Below, piece by piece: positions 18,569 through 29,034 of a stretch of 64,000 nt of DNA. The notes below the pieces were generated by a model that saw only the letters and a program-made list of their open reading frames with translations, searched no databases and was not told where the DNA came from. The position numbers were made by a program, and so were the translations under genes. The number at the start of each line of letters is the position of its first letter. The stretch's first letter is position 1. Origin of the DNA: JACCZX01 sp963786295 (GTDB taxonomy: Bacteria; Pseudomonadota; Gammaproteobacteria; Burkholderiales; Burkholderiaceae_F); the NCBI GenBank assembly GCA_963786295.1, contig CAWAYV010000027.1, positions 186,001-250,000 on the forward strand. The letters run 5' to 3'.

Positions 18569-19751
18569 ATGAGTTTCGAAATTCTTGAGACGGAAACGCG
18601 CGGCACGATCATCAAGGTGGTCGGCGTCGGCGGTGCGGGCGGCAACGCGGTTCAGCACATGATCGCGCGCGGGGTGCAGGGCGTCGAATTTATCTGCGCC
18701 AACACCGATCATCAGGCGCTTGCACGTTCGTCATCGAAAAACATCCTGCAGCTCGGTCGAACCGGTTTGGGTGCCGGCAGCCGCCCGGAAGCGGGGCGCG
18801 CGGCGGCCGAGGAAGCGCGCGACCGGATTGCCGATGCGCTGCGTGGTGCTCACATGGTGTTCATCACGGCGGGTATGGGCGGCGGCACCGGCACGGGTGC
18901 GGCACCGATTTTTGCAGAGATTGCTAAGGAGCTGGGCATTCTGACGGTGGCGGTCGTATCGAAGCCGTTCGAATTTGAGGGCCCGAAGCGGATGAAGCTC
19001 GCAGAAACCGGGGTCACGCAACTCGAGGACACGGTGCACTCGCTGATCGTGATCCTCAACAACAAGCTCGAGGAGGTGATGGGCGAAGACGCCGAGATGG
19101 CCGAATGCTTCAGGGCCGCCGATGACGTGCTGCATAACGCGTGCGCCGGCATCGCAGAAATCATCAACGTGCCGGGGCTCGTCAATGTCGACTTTGAAGA
19201 CGTCAAGACCGTGATGAGCGAGCAGGGCAAGGCGATGATGGGTACTGCGCTGGCGTCCGGCCTCGATCGCGCCCGGATCGCCGCCGAACAGGCAGTCGCG
19301 AGTCCGTTGCTCGAAGGGGTCGATCTTGTCAGGTGCGCGCGGCGTGCTGGTCAACATCACGGCGTCTTCTTCGTTGAAGATGAAGGAGACGCGTGAGGTG
19401 ATGAACACGATTCGTGCGTTCGCCGCAGACGACGCAACCGTGATCTTCGGCACCGTGTGCGATGAAGCGATCGGTGACGGATTGCGTGTCACGGTGGTTG
19501 CCACCGGCCTCGGCCGCGCGGCGTCGAAAAAGCAATCGACGCCGTTTACCGTCGTGCGCACCGGCACCGACAACGCGCCGCTCAGCGTACCGATCGCGAC
19601 GTCGCATGGCTCGTCGTCGGACTACAGCGATTTCGAAAAACCGGCAATCTGGCGTACACGCGAGTCGGCGCAGGCGAGAGTCGCGGCGATGGAGGACACC
19701 GGTGCGGAAAGGTATGACATTCCCGCCTTTCTGAGAAAACAAGCCGACTGA
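18569..19751 (+). CDS. ftsZ: cell division protein FtsZ (one frameshift)
   Basis: Tubulin-like GTPase that forms the Z-ring. VGVGGAGGNAVQHMI, the tubulin signature GGGTGTGAAP and the C-terminal peptide YDIPAFLRKQAD, which binds FtsA/ZipA, are visible. The frame shifts by +1 at a TT (19326-19327) after EGVDL; removal of one T joins SGARGVLVNITASSSLKM, giving about 393 residues. FtsZ is essential, so a sequence error is far likelier than real disruption. A strong GGAGG lies upstream of the ATG, and the ftsA-ftsZ gap may hold a separate promoter. Confidence 0.95.
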
Positions 19752-19777
19752 TGGCCGTCCGTCATCGGTAAACTCAC

Positions 19778-20692
19778 ATGATGGTCAAACAGCGCACTTT
19801 GAAGCAGATTGCCCGCGCGGTCGGCATCGGCCTGCACAGCGGCACCAAGGTTCAGTTGGCGTTGCGGCCGGCGGCAGCAGATACCGGCGTGGTGTTCCGG
19901 CGGGTCGATGTCGATCCGCCGGTCGACATTCCGCTGATGCCGGAAAACGTCGTCGACACCCGAATGGCAACAACGATCGGGCGCGGCGACGTGAAAGTGG
20001 CGACGATCGAGCATTTGATGAGCGCGCTGGCGGGACTCGGCATCGACAACTGCTATGTCGACGTCGATGCGCCCGAAATTCCGATCATGGACGGCAGCGC
20101 CGCCAGCTTCGTGTTCCTGATACAGGCCGCAGGCATCAGCGAACAAAGCGCGCCGAAGAAATTCGCGCGGGTGGTCAAACCGGTCGAATTTCGCGACGGC
20201 GATGCATGGGCGCGACTTGAACCGTACTTCGGGTTCAAGCTGAAGTTTTCGATCGCCTTTAATCACCCTGCGATCGATGCGACCGAGCAGATGGTCGAAG
20301 TCGATTTCGCCCGCGACTCGTATATCAAGGAGGTTTCGCGCGCACGCACGTTCGGTTTTGTCAACGATGTCGAGGCGTTGCGCAAGGCGGGACTGGCGAT
20401 CGGCGGCAGCTTCGAAAACGCGATCGTGATGGACGAGTATCGAGTGCTAAACGCCGACGGATTGCGCGCCGGCGACGAGATCGCAAAGCACAAGATGCTC
20501 GATGCAATCGGCGACCTCGCAGTGCTCGGCCATCCGTTAATCGGGTCGTATGTGGCGCATAAGTCGGGTCATGCCATCAACAACAAGTTGTTGCGCACTC
20601 TGACTGCGGACAAAGCGGCTTTCGAGCTCGTGACCTTCGAAGACGAAGAGCAGGCGCCGACCGCCTTTCGCTTTCAGACCGAAACCGCTTAG
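19778..20692 (+). CDS. lpxC: UDP-3-O-acyl-GlcNAc deacetylase LpxC
   Basis: Zinc-dependent committed step of lipid A synthesis. The zinc-binding TIEHLMSALAGLGIDN and HKMLDAIGDLAVLGHPLIG motifs and N-terminal RAVGIGLHSGTKV are typical; 304 residues is normal. Two adjacent ATGs (19778, 19781) are possible. It follows ftsZ by 26 nt, as in most betaproteobacteria, and converges on dciA. Confidence 0.96.
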   Translation: MMVKQRTLKQIARAVGIGLHSGTKVQLALRPAAADTGVVFRRVDVDPPVDIPLMPENVVDTRMATTIGRGDVKVATIEHLMSALAGLGIDNCYVDVDAPEIPIMDGSAASFVFLIQAAGISEQSAPKKFARVVKPVEFRDGDAWARLEPYFGFKLKFSIAFNHPAIDATEQMVEVDFARDSYIKEVSRARTFGFVNDVEALRKAGLAIGGSFENAIVMDEYRVLNADGLRAGDEIAKHKMLDAIGDLAVLGHPLIGSYVAHKSGHAINNKLLRTLTADKAAFELVTFEDEEQAPTAFRFQTETA

Positions 20693-21181
20693 GACGCGCC
20701 GCCCGCTTTCGCAGCGTCGCCGCGAGCTTCTGTGCCGCTTCCTTCAGCGGAGACTCCTTTACCGACTCCGCGAGCGCCGCGACGGCCGCGGCTGCGCTCT
20801 GATCGCTGCGGGGCCAGGGCAACCCCGGACTTGCGTCACTTGAGGGTATGGGGCTCCCGTCTCCAGGGTAAGACGTGACGGCGGGTTGTACTCGCGTCTT
20901 GATCTCGTAGACTCTGAACCCATCGGCCGCCAAGGTTGATAACAGACGCGGCGTTGCTTGCCGCAATTTGGCCGAGTGAGATGGTGAGGGAAGGTAAGCC
21001 AGAGAGTTTCGCCACGCAGTTCGCACACGCCGGGCTCGAGGGGGTCGAAGCCGGCGACGAAGCGACATGCGGGAGCGATAGCGAGCGCAGCTCGCTGAGT
21101 CGCTTCCCAGCGCGCGATGAGTGAAGCCGCTTGCGGCGAATCGCGCAGCGCGGTGGCGATCAGGCGAGCGGAGCTCGACAT
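20689..21181 (-). CDS. dciA: DUF721 / DciA-family protein (frameshifted)
   Basis: Resembles the DUF721 proteins between lpxC and secA in Burkholderiales; DciA loads the replicative helicase. The N-terminus (SSSARLIATALRDSPQAASLIARW) and the central block ending LWLTFPHH are in one frame, and SAKLRQATPRLLSTLAADG in another, so a base seems missing near 20978. The end is uncertain: the present frame runs to 20577 inside lpxC, whereas a TAA at 20689-20691 would end the protein after RAARP if a second base were missing. About 164 residues then. Family moderately sure. Confidence 0.7.
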
Positions 21182-21223
21182 GGGCAGGGGTAAGCAGTAC
21201 GCGGCAAGCGCAGGAGGGCGCGG

Positions 21224-22225
21224 ATGCAGATCATAGTGGTCGACAAGCGATTGGCGCGCGCTTTGACGCTCAGTATCACCCGCCGCCACGCACTCGCCGC
21301 GTCGGTCACTCTCGCACTGGGCGTGCTGCTGCTATCCGGGGCATTTTCGTTTCTGACGGTGCGTGCGGCCTCTGTGTTCCGTATCCCGATCCTTTCGGAC
21401 TTTATTTCATTCGTGACGCGCGACGAGATGGAGCGCAAAGACCAATTCGTGCGCGACAACGTATCGGCGCTGGCGCGCAAACTCGGCGAAGTGCAGGCGC
21501 AGCTGCTGCGGCTCGACGCGGTGGGTGAGCGGGTGGGCAAAGCCGCCGGCATCCGGCCGGAAGAGTTCCGCTTCGCTCAGTTGCCGGGCCGTGGAGGTGC
21601 GCTGGAAAGCGACGATCCGATGACCTTGCGCGAGCTGGATCTCGCGCTGAAACAGCTTTCGGTCAGTGTCGAACAGCGCGCCGATTACCTGAGTGTGATA
21701 GAGGCGGAACTGCGGGCGCAGCAGGTGCGGCAGGCGTTGCTACCGCACAGCAAGCCGGTGTCGGACGGATTTATCGGGTCGGGCTTCGGCTGGAGATCTG
21801 ATCCGTTTTCCGGCGAAATGTCGCACCACTCGGGCATCGATTTCGCAGCACCCACAGGAACCCCGATCCATGCGGCCGCCGGCGGGGTCGTCGTGGTGGC
21901 CGAATATCACCCGGTATGGGGCAACCTCGTCGAAGTCGATCATGGCAATTCGCTGTTGAGTCGATACGCCCACGCGAGCCGCCTTAACGTGGCGGCGGGT
22001 GACATTGTCAAGCGCGGGCAAAAGCTGGCGGAAGTCGGCTCAACCGGGCGCTCAACCGGTTCACACCTTCACTTTGAAGTGCACCATCAGGGTGTCGCGC
22101 AAAACCCTGCCAAGTTCCTGTTCGCGAAAGGCAGTCCGTTGCAACAACACACTGCCGGTTCGCCGCGCGTCGACATCAAGGCTCTTGCTGCTTCCGACAT
22201 CGCGTACACGACTAAGCCCTGTTAA
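21224..22225 (+). CDS. M23-family peptidoglycan peptidase
   Basis: Membrane-anchored LytM-type peptidase or LytM-like activator. A membrane segment (about residues 23-45) is followed by a probable coiled coil (ARKLGEVQAQLLRLDAV) and a C-terminal M23 domain with the zinc motifs HSGIDFAAPTGTPI and HLHFEVHH, so catalytic residues seem intact. 333 residues. GGAGGG precedes ATG 21224. Diverges from dciA; conserved upstream of secA in related genomes. Likely cuts cell-wall cross-links; substrate not known from sequence. Confidence 0.88.
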   Translation: MQIIVVDKRLARALTLSITRRHALAASVTLALGVLLLSGAFSFLTVRAASVFRIPILSDFISFVTRDEMERKDQFVRDNVSALARKLGEVQAQLLRLDAVGERVGKAAGIRPEEFRFAQLPGRGGALESDDPMTLRELDLALKQLSVSVEQRADYLSVIEAELRAQQVRQALLPHSKPVSDGFIGSGFGWRSDPFSGEMSHHSGIDFAAPTGTPIHAAAGGVVVVAEYHPVWGNLVEVDHGNSLLSRYAHASRLNVAAGDIVKRGQKLAEVGSTGRSTGSHLHFEVHHQGVAQNPAKFLFAKGSPLQQHTAGSPRVDIKALAASDIAYTTKPC

Positions 22226-22240
22226 CTAGATCGCAGCGCG

Positions 22241-22424
22241 CCAGCGTTTGGCGGAGCGGCGCTGCCTGAGTCGTCGGGCACTAAAGTGCCAACCCTGCGG
22301 TACTCACGCCAGCGGCGGGCCTGCAAACTCGCTGCGCTCAAACAGGCAGGCCCTTAACTGCCCCGCTGGCGCTCCGCTCCTCGGGCGACGACTCCGAAGG
22401 CAGCGCCGCTACGCCAAACGCTGG
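22241..22424. repeat. palindromic repeat element, copy 1 (184 bp)
   Basis: The ends are inverted repeats: CCAGCGTTTGGCG at 22241 and CGCCAAACGCTGG at 22412, matching over 25 of 26 bases. Inside lie GTCGGGCACTAAAGTGCC (22273-22290), then CTGCGGTACTC, and an apical hairpin (GGGCCTGC with GCAGGCCC). No protein is encoded. The element is homologous to the inverted copy at 22490-22666, with conserved arms and a different apical loop. It begins 15 nt after the M23 gene stop. Confidence 0.75.
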
Positions 22425-22489
22425 CGCGGGGAGCAATGTCTCTGGGTGAGAGGAAAAGAAAAACATCTCGCACGAGGCGATGTCGCGAC

Positions 22490-22666
22490 AGCAGCGGCTG
22501 GCGCAGATGCGCCGCCTTGGAGGCGTCGCCCGAGGAACGGAGCAGACGCCGGGCCGTCGGCGAAACCGTGCTTTAGCCCGGTTTCGCCGCGGCGGCTGCG
22601 AGTACCGCAGTGGTCGGCACTTTAGTGCCCGACGCCGTAGGCGGTGCAGCTGCGCCAGCCGCTGCT
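22490..22666. repeat. palindromic repeat element, copy 2, inverted (177 bp)
   Basis: Read on the minus strand it aligns with the 22241-22424 element: AGCAGCGGCTGGCGCAG ends, the identical GTCGGGCACTAAAGTGCC (minus strand of 22616-22633), CTGCGGTACTC, and CTCCG-TCCTCGGGCGACG-CTCC. The apical part differs: a perfect 10-bp stem CGGCGAAACC/GGTTTCGCCG. Two such copies facing each other suggest a mobile or amplified non-coding repeat family. Confidence 0.72.
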
Positions 22667-22810
22667 GCTACCGAATCCACACCCCTCGACGCACTGGAGG
22701 CGCGGGCTAATCGAGCGCTGCTGCCTAACCCACCCCCTATGACATAATTTTCGATCCTTGCCATTCGCGGCGAAGCTTGCTTCAGCGATCGCCAGCCCCA
22801 GATCATCTCC

Positions 22811-25585
22811 ATGATTTCCGGAATTCTGACCAAGGTTTTTGGCAGCCGTAATGAGCGCCTGCTGAAGACCTATGACCGCAATGTCGAACGCATTAACGCG
22901 TTCGAACCCAAAGTAGCGCCGCTGTCCGACGAAGCGTTAAAAGCGAAGACAAGCGAGTTTCGACAGCGCCTTGCCAAGGGTGAAACGCTTGACGATCTGC
23001 TTCCTGAAGCGTTTGCGGTCGTGCGCGAGGCGGCCAAACGCACGCTCGCGATGCGCCATTTTGACGTGCAGCTTGGTGGGCGGCATGGTGCTGCACGCCG
23101 GCAAGATCGCCGAGATGCGCACCGGGGAGGGCAAGACGCTGGCAGCGACGCTGCCCGCGTACCTGAACGCGCTCGCCGGTAACGGCGTTCACATTGTCAC
23201 CGTCAACGATTATCTGGCGGCGCGCGATGCCGACTGGATGGGCAAGGTCTATCGATTCCTCGGTCTGACCGTCGGCGTCATCCTGTCGCAGCAGGCGACC
23301 GAAGAAAAACGCGTGGCGTACGCAGCCGACATTACGTACGGCACCAATAACGAATTCGGGTTCGATTATCTGCGCGACAACATGGAATACGCGGTCGCCG
23401 ACCGCCGGCAGCGCGGACTTTCGTATGCCATCGTCGATGAAGTCGATTCGATCCTGATCGACGAAGCGCGCACACCGCTGATCATCTCGGGGCCGGCCGA
23501 GGACCACACCGAAACGTACGTGCGCGTCAACGAAATTCCGAAGCTGCTATCGCGCCAGGCGGACGAAAAAGGCGAGGGCGATTATTGGGTTGACGAAAAA
23601 GCCCATCAAGTTCACATCTCGGAGAGCGGCCACGAGAAGCTCGAAGAAATATTGACGCGCATGGGAATGCTGGCCGAAGGCGAGAGTTTGTATTCGCCCG
23701 CCAACATCATCCTGATGCACCACCTGAACGCAGCGTTGCGCGCGCACTCGCTGTTTCATCGCGATCAGCAATACGTCGTGCAAAACGGCGAGATCGTCAT
23801 CGTCGACGAGTTCACCGGCCGGTTGATGGTGGGCCGCCGCTGGTCCGAAGGGCTGCATCAGGCGGTCGAAGCCAAGGAAGGCGTGCAGATCCAGGCAGAG
23901 AACCAGACCTACGCGTCGATCACGTTTCAAAATTATTTCCGCATGTACGGAAAGCTCGCCGGCATGACCGGTACCGCGGACACCGAGGCGTACGAATTCC
24001 AGGAAATCTACCGACTCGAAACGGTCGTAATCCCGACGCACCGGCCGATGATCCGTATCGACTCGCAGGACAAGGTGTATCGGACGCTAAAGGAAAAGTA
24101 CACCGCGATCATCGACGACATCAAGGACTGCGTTGCACGCAGCCAACCGGTACTGGTTGGCACGACGTCGATCGAGAACTCCGAAGCTGCTTTCGAACCT
24201 GCTGAAGAAGGAACGGTTGCCGCATCAGGTTCTGAACGCAAAGCAGCACGCGAAGGAAGCCGAGATCGTCGCGCAGGCGGGCAGCCCGGCAGTGATCACG
24301 ATCGCGACCAACATGGCGGGTCGCGGTACCGACATCGTGCTCGGCGGGAACGTCGAGAAGCAGGTGCAGTTCGTCGAAGCCGACGCCGCGCTTGACGATG
24401 CAACGAAGTCACAGCGAATCGACAAGCTGCGTGACGAGTGGCAATCGCTGCACGATCAAGTCGTCGGCGCCGGTGGCTTGAAGATTATCGGTTCCGAGCG
24501 TCACGAGTCGCGCCGTATCGATAATCAGCTGCGCGGCCGCTCGGGCCGCCAGGGCGATCCCGGCGCATCGCGCTTCTATCTGTCGATGGAGGACTCACTG
24601 CTGCGCATTTTTGCCGGCGACCGGATGAAAGCGATCATGGATCGCCTCAAGTTGCCTGAGGGCGAGGCGATCGAAGCCGGCATGGTGACTCGCTCGATAG
24701 AAAGCGCGCAGCGCAAGGTCGAAGCGCGCAACTTCGATATCCGCAAGCAGCTGCTCGAATACGACGATGTCGCCAACGATCAACGGCGCGAGATCTATCG
24801 GCTGCGCAATGACATTCTGGAAACCGATAACACCGGTGAAATGGTGACGAATCTGCGCACCGGCTACTTCACCGACATGTTTCGCGCGCACGTGCCTGAC
24901 GAGTCGGTCGAAGAGCAGTGGGACATCGCGGGACTCGAAGCGGCATTGGCCAACGATTGGCAACTCAACGTGCCGCTCAAAGCCGCGCTGGAGTCGAACG
25001 ATTCGCTGACCGACGAGGACTTGCTGGCAAAGGTGCTGAAGGCAGCGGACGAGTCGTACGACGCCAAGGTGGCGATTGTTGGCCGTGATTCGTTCTCGGG
25101 CTTCGAACGGTCGATCATGCTGCAATCGCTCGACCAGGCGTGGCGCGAGCATCTGACTGCGCTCGATGCGTTGCGGCAGGGCATTCATCTGCGCGGTTAC
25201 GCGCAAAAGCAACCGAAGCAGGAATACAAGCGCGAAGCGTTCGAGCTGTTCGGCTCACTGCTCGATCGCGTACGCGCCGACGTCGTGCGCGTGTTGATGA
25301 ACGTGCGGATTCAGACGCAGGAAGAAATCCAGCAGGCAGAGCAACAGATTGAGGAAGAGAGCGAGCGCCGGGCCGAGCAGGCACGGGCGCAGCATTCCGA
25401 GTTCGGTCTCGGCCTATCCGAGGAGCCGGTCGCAGTCGAGGAGTTGACGTTGCCTGGTAGCCGAAGAGGGCATGGCGAAGCCCGCCGTACAGCAAGTCAG
25501 GCGCATCGGCGAAAAAATCGGTCGCAACGATCCGTGCCCGTGCGGATCGGGAAAGAAGTACAAGCAGTGTCATGGAAAGTTGTAG
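22811..25585 (+). CDS. secA: preprotein translocase ATPase SecA (three frameshifts)
   Basis: Motor ATPase that drives proteins through SecYEG. Walker A MRTGEGKT, the DEVDSILIDEARTPLIISG box, TNMAGRGTDI and a C-terminal zinc-binding CPCGSGKKYKQCHG are all present. Three +1 shifts split the frame: a TT near 23073 (QL-VGGMVLH), a G near 24186 (NSE-LLSNLLKKE) and a T near 25455 (TLP-VAEEGMAKP). Each is repaired by removing one base, giving about 923 residues. SecA is essential, so errors are likely. The true stop is TAG 25583-25585. Confidence 0.93.
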
Positions 25586-25593
25586 CGCTCCTC

Positions 25594-25694
25594 GTGTACG
25601 CGACGGCTTCGCTGTCGCACGTGCACTCGTCGATTAGTTAGGCGCGCTCCCTTCGGAGCGGCCGCGCGTACGCGCGCAGGACAAAGGCAAGGGG
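25594..25694. repeat. dispersed repeat copy A, downstream of secA
   Basis: About 100 bp starting 9 nt after the secA stop. Blocks GTGTACGCGACGG, GCACGTGCAC, CGATTAGTTAGGCGC, CTTCGGAGCGG and AAAGGCAAG occur in the same order and spacing at 54529-54630. It contains a small CTCC/GGAG hairpin with a TTC-type loop. No protein is encoded. Confidence 0.75.
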
Positions 25695-25762
25695 ACGAGC
25701 CGCTTCGCATGCCACGGTCTTCACCGATCACCATTCACGGTTCACCGATTATCGATCCGAAC

Positions 25763-26994
25763 ATGGCCGTTAATCTTCACGCGCCCGATCCGAAGTCTTT
25801 GTTTGCTGTTGCGGGGATCGAACTGGGCTGGGCGGAAGCAGGAATACGAAAGGTCGGCCGCAAGGATCTGCTGGTCGTTCGCATTGCCGACGGCGCGAGC
25901 GTTGCCGGAGTGTTTACACAGAATCATTTTGCCGCTGCACCGGTACTTGTGTGCCGCGAACATTTGGCCGTCGGAATCGTGGCGTGCGTGCGCTGGTGGT
26001 CAACACCGGTAACGCGAACGCGGGCACCGGCGAGCCGGGGCTCGTAGCTGCGCGCGCGAGCTGCGAGGCGCTCGCAAAGTTGATCGGTTGCGATGCCCGG
26101 CAGGTAATGCCGTTTTCAACCGGCGTGATCATGGAGCCGTTGCCGATCGAGCGGTTGATCGCAGGGCTGCCGCGAGGCGGTCGGTCGGCTCGACAAGGAT
26201 CACTGGCTGCAAGCGGCGCAAGCCATCATGACGACCGACACGGTGCCGAAGGCCGTGTCGCGCCGAGTCGACATCGCCGGAACCACGGTCACGTTGACCG
26301 GCATCGCAAAGGGCGCCGGAATGATCCGACCAAACATGGCAACAATGCTCGGCTTCATCGCGACCGATGCCGCGATTGCGGCCCCATTGCTGCAGCAACT
26401 GACGCAGCACGTGGCTGATCGATCGTTCAATTGCATCACGATCGACGGCGATACTTCTACCAACGATTCCTTCATAACGATCGCGACTGGCCGCGGTCCG
26501 ATGCGGATCGAATCGGCTCGACGCACCTTCTCTTTACCGCGTTTTCCGAGGCGTTGACCGATGTTGCGCGCGAACTTGCGCAAGCGATCGTGCGCGATGG
26601 TGAAGGCGCGACCAAGTTTATCGAGGTGCGCGTCGAGCAGGCGGCCACAGAGCATGAAGCCCGCCAGGTGGGCTATGCGGTCGCGCATTCACCGTTGGTC
26701 AAGACCGCGTTTTTCGCTTCCGATCCAAATCTTGGACGAATACTTGCCGCGGTCGGTAACGCTGGTATTGACGATCTACAGCCGGAGCGTGTTCAAATGC
26801 ATCTGGACAACGTGTACGTCGTGCGCGATGGCGGCCGCCATCCGGCGTATCAGGAGGAAGACGGTCAGGCTGTGATGAAGAATTCTGAAATCGTGGTGCG
26901 TTTGCAGTTGGGCCGCGGTCGCGCGGTTGCATCGGTGTGGACCACCGATCTGTCGCACGAGTACGTATCCATTAACGCCGACTATCGATCGTGA
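25763..26994 (+). CDS. argJ: bifunctional ornithine/glutamate N-acetyltransferase ArgJ (three frameshifts)
   Basis: Makes N-acetylglutamate and recycles the acetyl group in arginine synthesis. ALVVNTGNANAGTG, the region ahead of the autocleavage site (IAKGAGMIRPNMATMLGF, where nucleophilic Thr follows in the family) and DGEGATKF identify it. In this copy the usual KGXGMI..NMATML segment is intact. Frameshifts near 25979 (-1), 26176 (+1) and 26528 (-1) must be bridged; the repaired length, about 410 residues, is normal. Start ATG 25763 gives MAVNLHAPDPKSLF. The stop overlaps the next gene. Confidence 0.88.
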
Positions 26995-27893
26995 CCCGCG
27001 CGGCGCCAGACCTCACCCTGCAGCGCCTGGCCGACGTGCTTGAACGCCTTGAATCGCTGTTGCCGGCGCAATCGCGGACCGATTTCTCTGCGTCGCCGGC
27101 TTTTCGCTGGCGCAAGCGCCGCTATCTGGGAATTGAGCAAGGCGAGCTGCAGCCGGTGTTACGGCCGGCGTTGATTCCATTCGACGATCTAAAGCATGTC
27201 GATGATCAGAAGGAGGCGATCCGCCAGAACACCGAACGCTTCGTGCGCCGGCTACCGGCCAACAATGCGTTGCTTACGGGCGCACGTGGCACCGGAAAGT
27301 CTTCGCTGATCCGCGCGTGCTTGCATGAGTTTGCCGCGCGAGGGCTGCGGTTGATCGAGGTCGACAAGCGCGACTTGATCGATATTGCCGATATCGTCGA
27401 TATCATTGCCAAGCGGGCCGAGCACTTCATTATTTTTTGCGACGATCTGTCGTTCGATACAAACGAGGCCGGCTACAAGGAGTTGAAGGCTGCGCTCGAC
27501 GGCTCGATTGCCGGCACCGCCGACAATGTCTTGATCTATGCATCGTCGAATCGGCGACATTTGATGCCAGAGCTGATGCGCGACAACCTGAGTACGCGTT
27601 ATGACGGCGACGGCGAGATTCATCCTGCCGAGGCGGTCGAAGAGCAAGTATCGCTTTCCGAGCGCTTTGGCCTGTGGCTCTCGTTCTATCCGTTTCGTCA
27701 GGACGACTACCTGGACATCGTCGCCCACTGGCTGCAGCGCTTTGGCATACAGCAGCATGAGGCCGCCGAAGCGCGCGCCGAGGCATTGCAGTTCGCGCTG
27801 CAGCGTGGATCGCGTTCCGGCCGCGTGGCGTTGCAGTTCGCCCGTCATTGGGCCGGCAGCAAGCGGCTGGCGAACAACCCCACACCGCAATGA
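26991..27893 (+). CDS. DUF815 family AAA-type ATPase
   Basis: P-loop ATPase of unknown role, conserved next to argJ and the Nudix gene in betaproteobacteria. Walker A LLTGARGTGKSSLI lies near residue 97 and Walker B FIIFCDDLSF near 147; ASSNRRHLMP may be the sensor-1 region. 300 residues, soluble, no frameshift. GTG 26991 overlaps the argJ stop. No substrate can be inferred from the sequence. Confidence 0.88.
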   Translation: MTRAAPDLTLQRLADVLERLESLLPAQSRTDFSASPAFRWRKRRYLGIEQGELQPVLRPALIPFDDLKHVDDQKEAIRQNTERFVRRLPANNALLTGARGTGKSSLIRACLHEFAARGLRLIEVDKRDLIDIADIVDIIAKRAEHFIIFCDDLSFDTNEAGYKELKAALDGSIAGTADNVLIYASSNRRHLMPELMRDNLSTRYDGDGEIHPAEAVEEQVSLSERFGLWLSFYPFRQDDYLDIVAHWLQRFGIQQHEAAEARAEALQFALQRGSRSGRVALQFARHWAGSKRLANNPTPQ

Positions 27894-28906
27894 CTTCGAC
27901 GCGTACGCCGGTCGAAGTCGCGGCCGGTGTGCTGATTCGCCGCGACGGCCGCTTTCTGCTGGCCAGTCGGCCCGCGGGAAAGCCTTACGCGTCCTACTGG
28001 GAGTTCCCAGGCGGAAAGGTCGAAGGCGGCGAGTCGGTCGCAGAAGCGCTTGCGCGCGAGCTGCACGAAGAGCTGGGCATTCGAATCGGGCACAGCCTGT
28101 CCATGGGTCGTGCGTGTCTTCGATTATCCACATGCGCTGGTGCGGCTGCATTTTCTTCGGGTGTTTGAGTGGAGCGGAGAGCTTCATGCGCGCGAACATC
28201 AGAGCTTCGGGTTTCTTTTCGACGAGTGCCTTACCCGACGGTCCATTGTTGCCGGCGACCGTTCCGGTTCTACGATGGCTTGCGCTACCGTCGCTATACG
28301 CGATCAGTGCAGTTGCGCAGCTCGGGCGCGACGTGTTTTTGCGACGCCTTGAATCGGCGCTCGCACGTGGCTTAAAGCTGCTGCAGTTTCGGGAGCCCGC
28401 GCTCGACAGTGCCGAGCGCAGCGCTGCTTTTCAATGAAGTGCTCGCCCGCGTTCGCGCCGCAGGCGCGACATTGCTGGTCAACAGCCGGCACCGAACACT
28501 ATGGGACAAGGCCGATGGTGTGCATCTAACCGCAGCCGATCTTGCGACATTAAGACAGCGTCCTGAATTCGAGTGGGTCGGCGCGTCGGTGCACTCGAGT
28601 GTAGAGATCGAACGTGCGGCCGCGCTGCTATTGGATTTCGTGGCAGCGGGGCCGGTGCGGCTTACGGCCACGCATCCGCATCACCCGCCACTGGGATGGG
28701 ACGCCTTCGCGAGCGTGATCGCGAATGCCGGCTTGCCGGTGTACGCGCTGGGCGGAATGCGAGCGAGCGATCTGGCGAGCGCAATGTGTCACGGCGCGCA
28801 CGGTATTGCATCGCTGTCTGCGGTATGGGATGACGATCAATGTGAGCGGCTGGATGCGTCCGGCGTCTTATCGGCGTCGTTCTCGTCGGGCCCGGCAATC
28901 GAATAG
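27890..28906 (+). CDS. Nudix hydrolase (MutT-like) fused to ThiE-like domain (three frameshifts)
   Basis: N-terminal MutT-type domain: GVLIRRDGRFLLASRP and Nudix box GGKVEGGESVAEALARELHEELG, expected to hydrolyse 8-oxo-dGTP-like nucleotides. C-terminal domain resembles thiamine-phosphate synthase: LLQFREPALDS, LVNSRHRTLWDKADGVHLTA, GASVHSSVEIERA and YALGGM. Such fusions of about 315-340 residues are known in proteobacteria. Frameshifts of +1 near 28100, 28211-28219 and 28420 break the frame; repaired length is about 337. Whether the ThiE part is catalytic is unknown. Its 3' end overlaps yacG by 70 nt. Confidence 0.82.
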
Positions 28907-29028
28907 CCGTCCGATGCCCACGCGCCGAGATCGATCATCTTGCAGCGCTCGGAACAAAACGGGCGAAACTTCTGCTGCTCGTCCCATTTGACTTCGCGAC
29001 CGCAAGTCGGACATCTGACCTTCGCCAT
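28837..29028 (-). CDS. yacG: DNA gyrase inhibitor YacG (zinc-binding)
   Basis: 63-residue zinc protein that inhibits gyrase by binding GyrB. Four cysteines fit the family: CPTCG near the N-terminus and FCSERCKMIDLGAWAS. Starts six bases after the zapD stop and is probably co-transcribed with it. The acidic C-terminus (GPDENDADKTPD) is normal for the family. The last 70 nt overlap the convergent Nudix/ThiE gene. Confidence 0.88.
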   Translation of the reverse strand: MAKVRCPTCGREVKWDEQQKFRPFCSERCKMIDLGAWASDGYSIAGPDENDADKTPDASSRSH

Positions 29029-29034
29029 TTGACA

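Noticed and set aside
25716..25752. Two TTCACCGAT words upstream of argJ as an ArgR operator
   Set aside because: They do not resemble the known ARG box palindrome and could be chance in a short gap.
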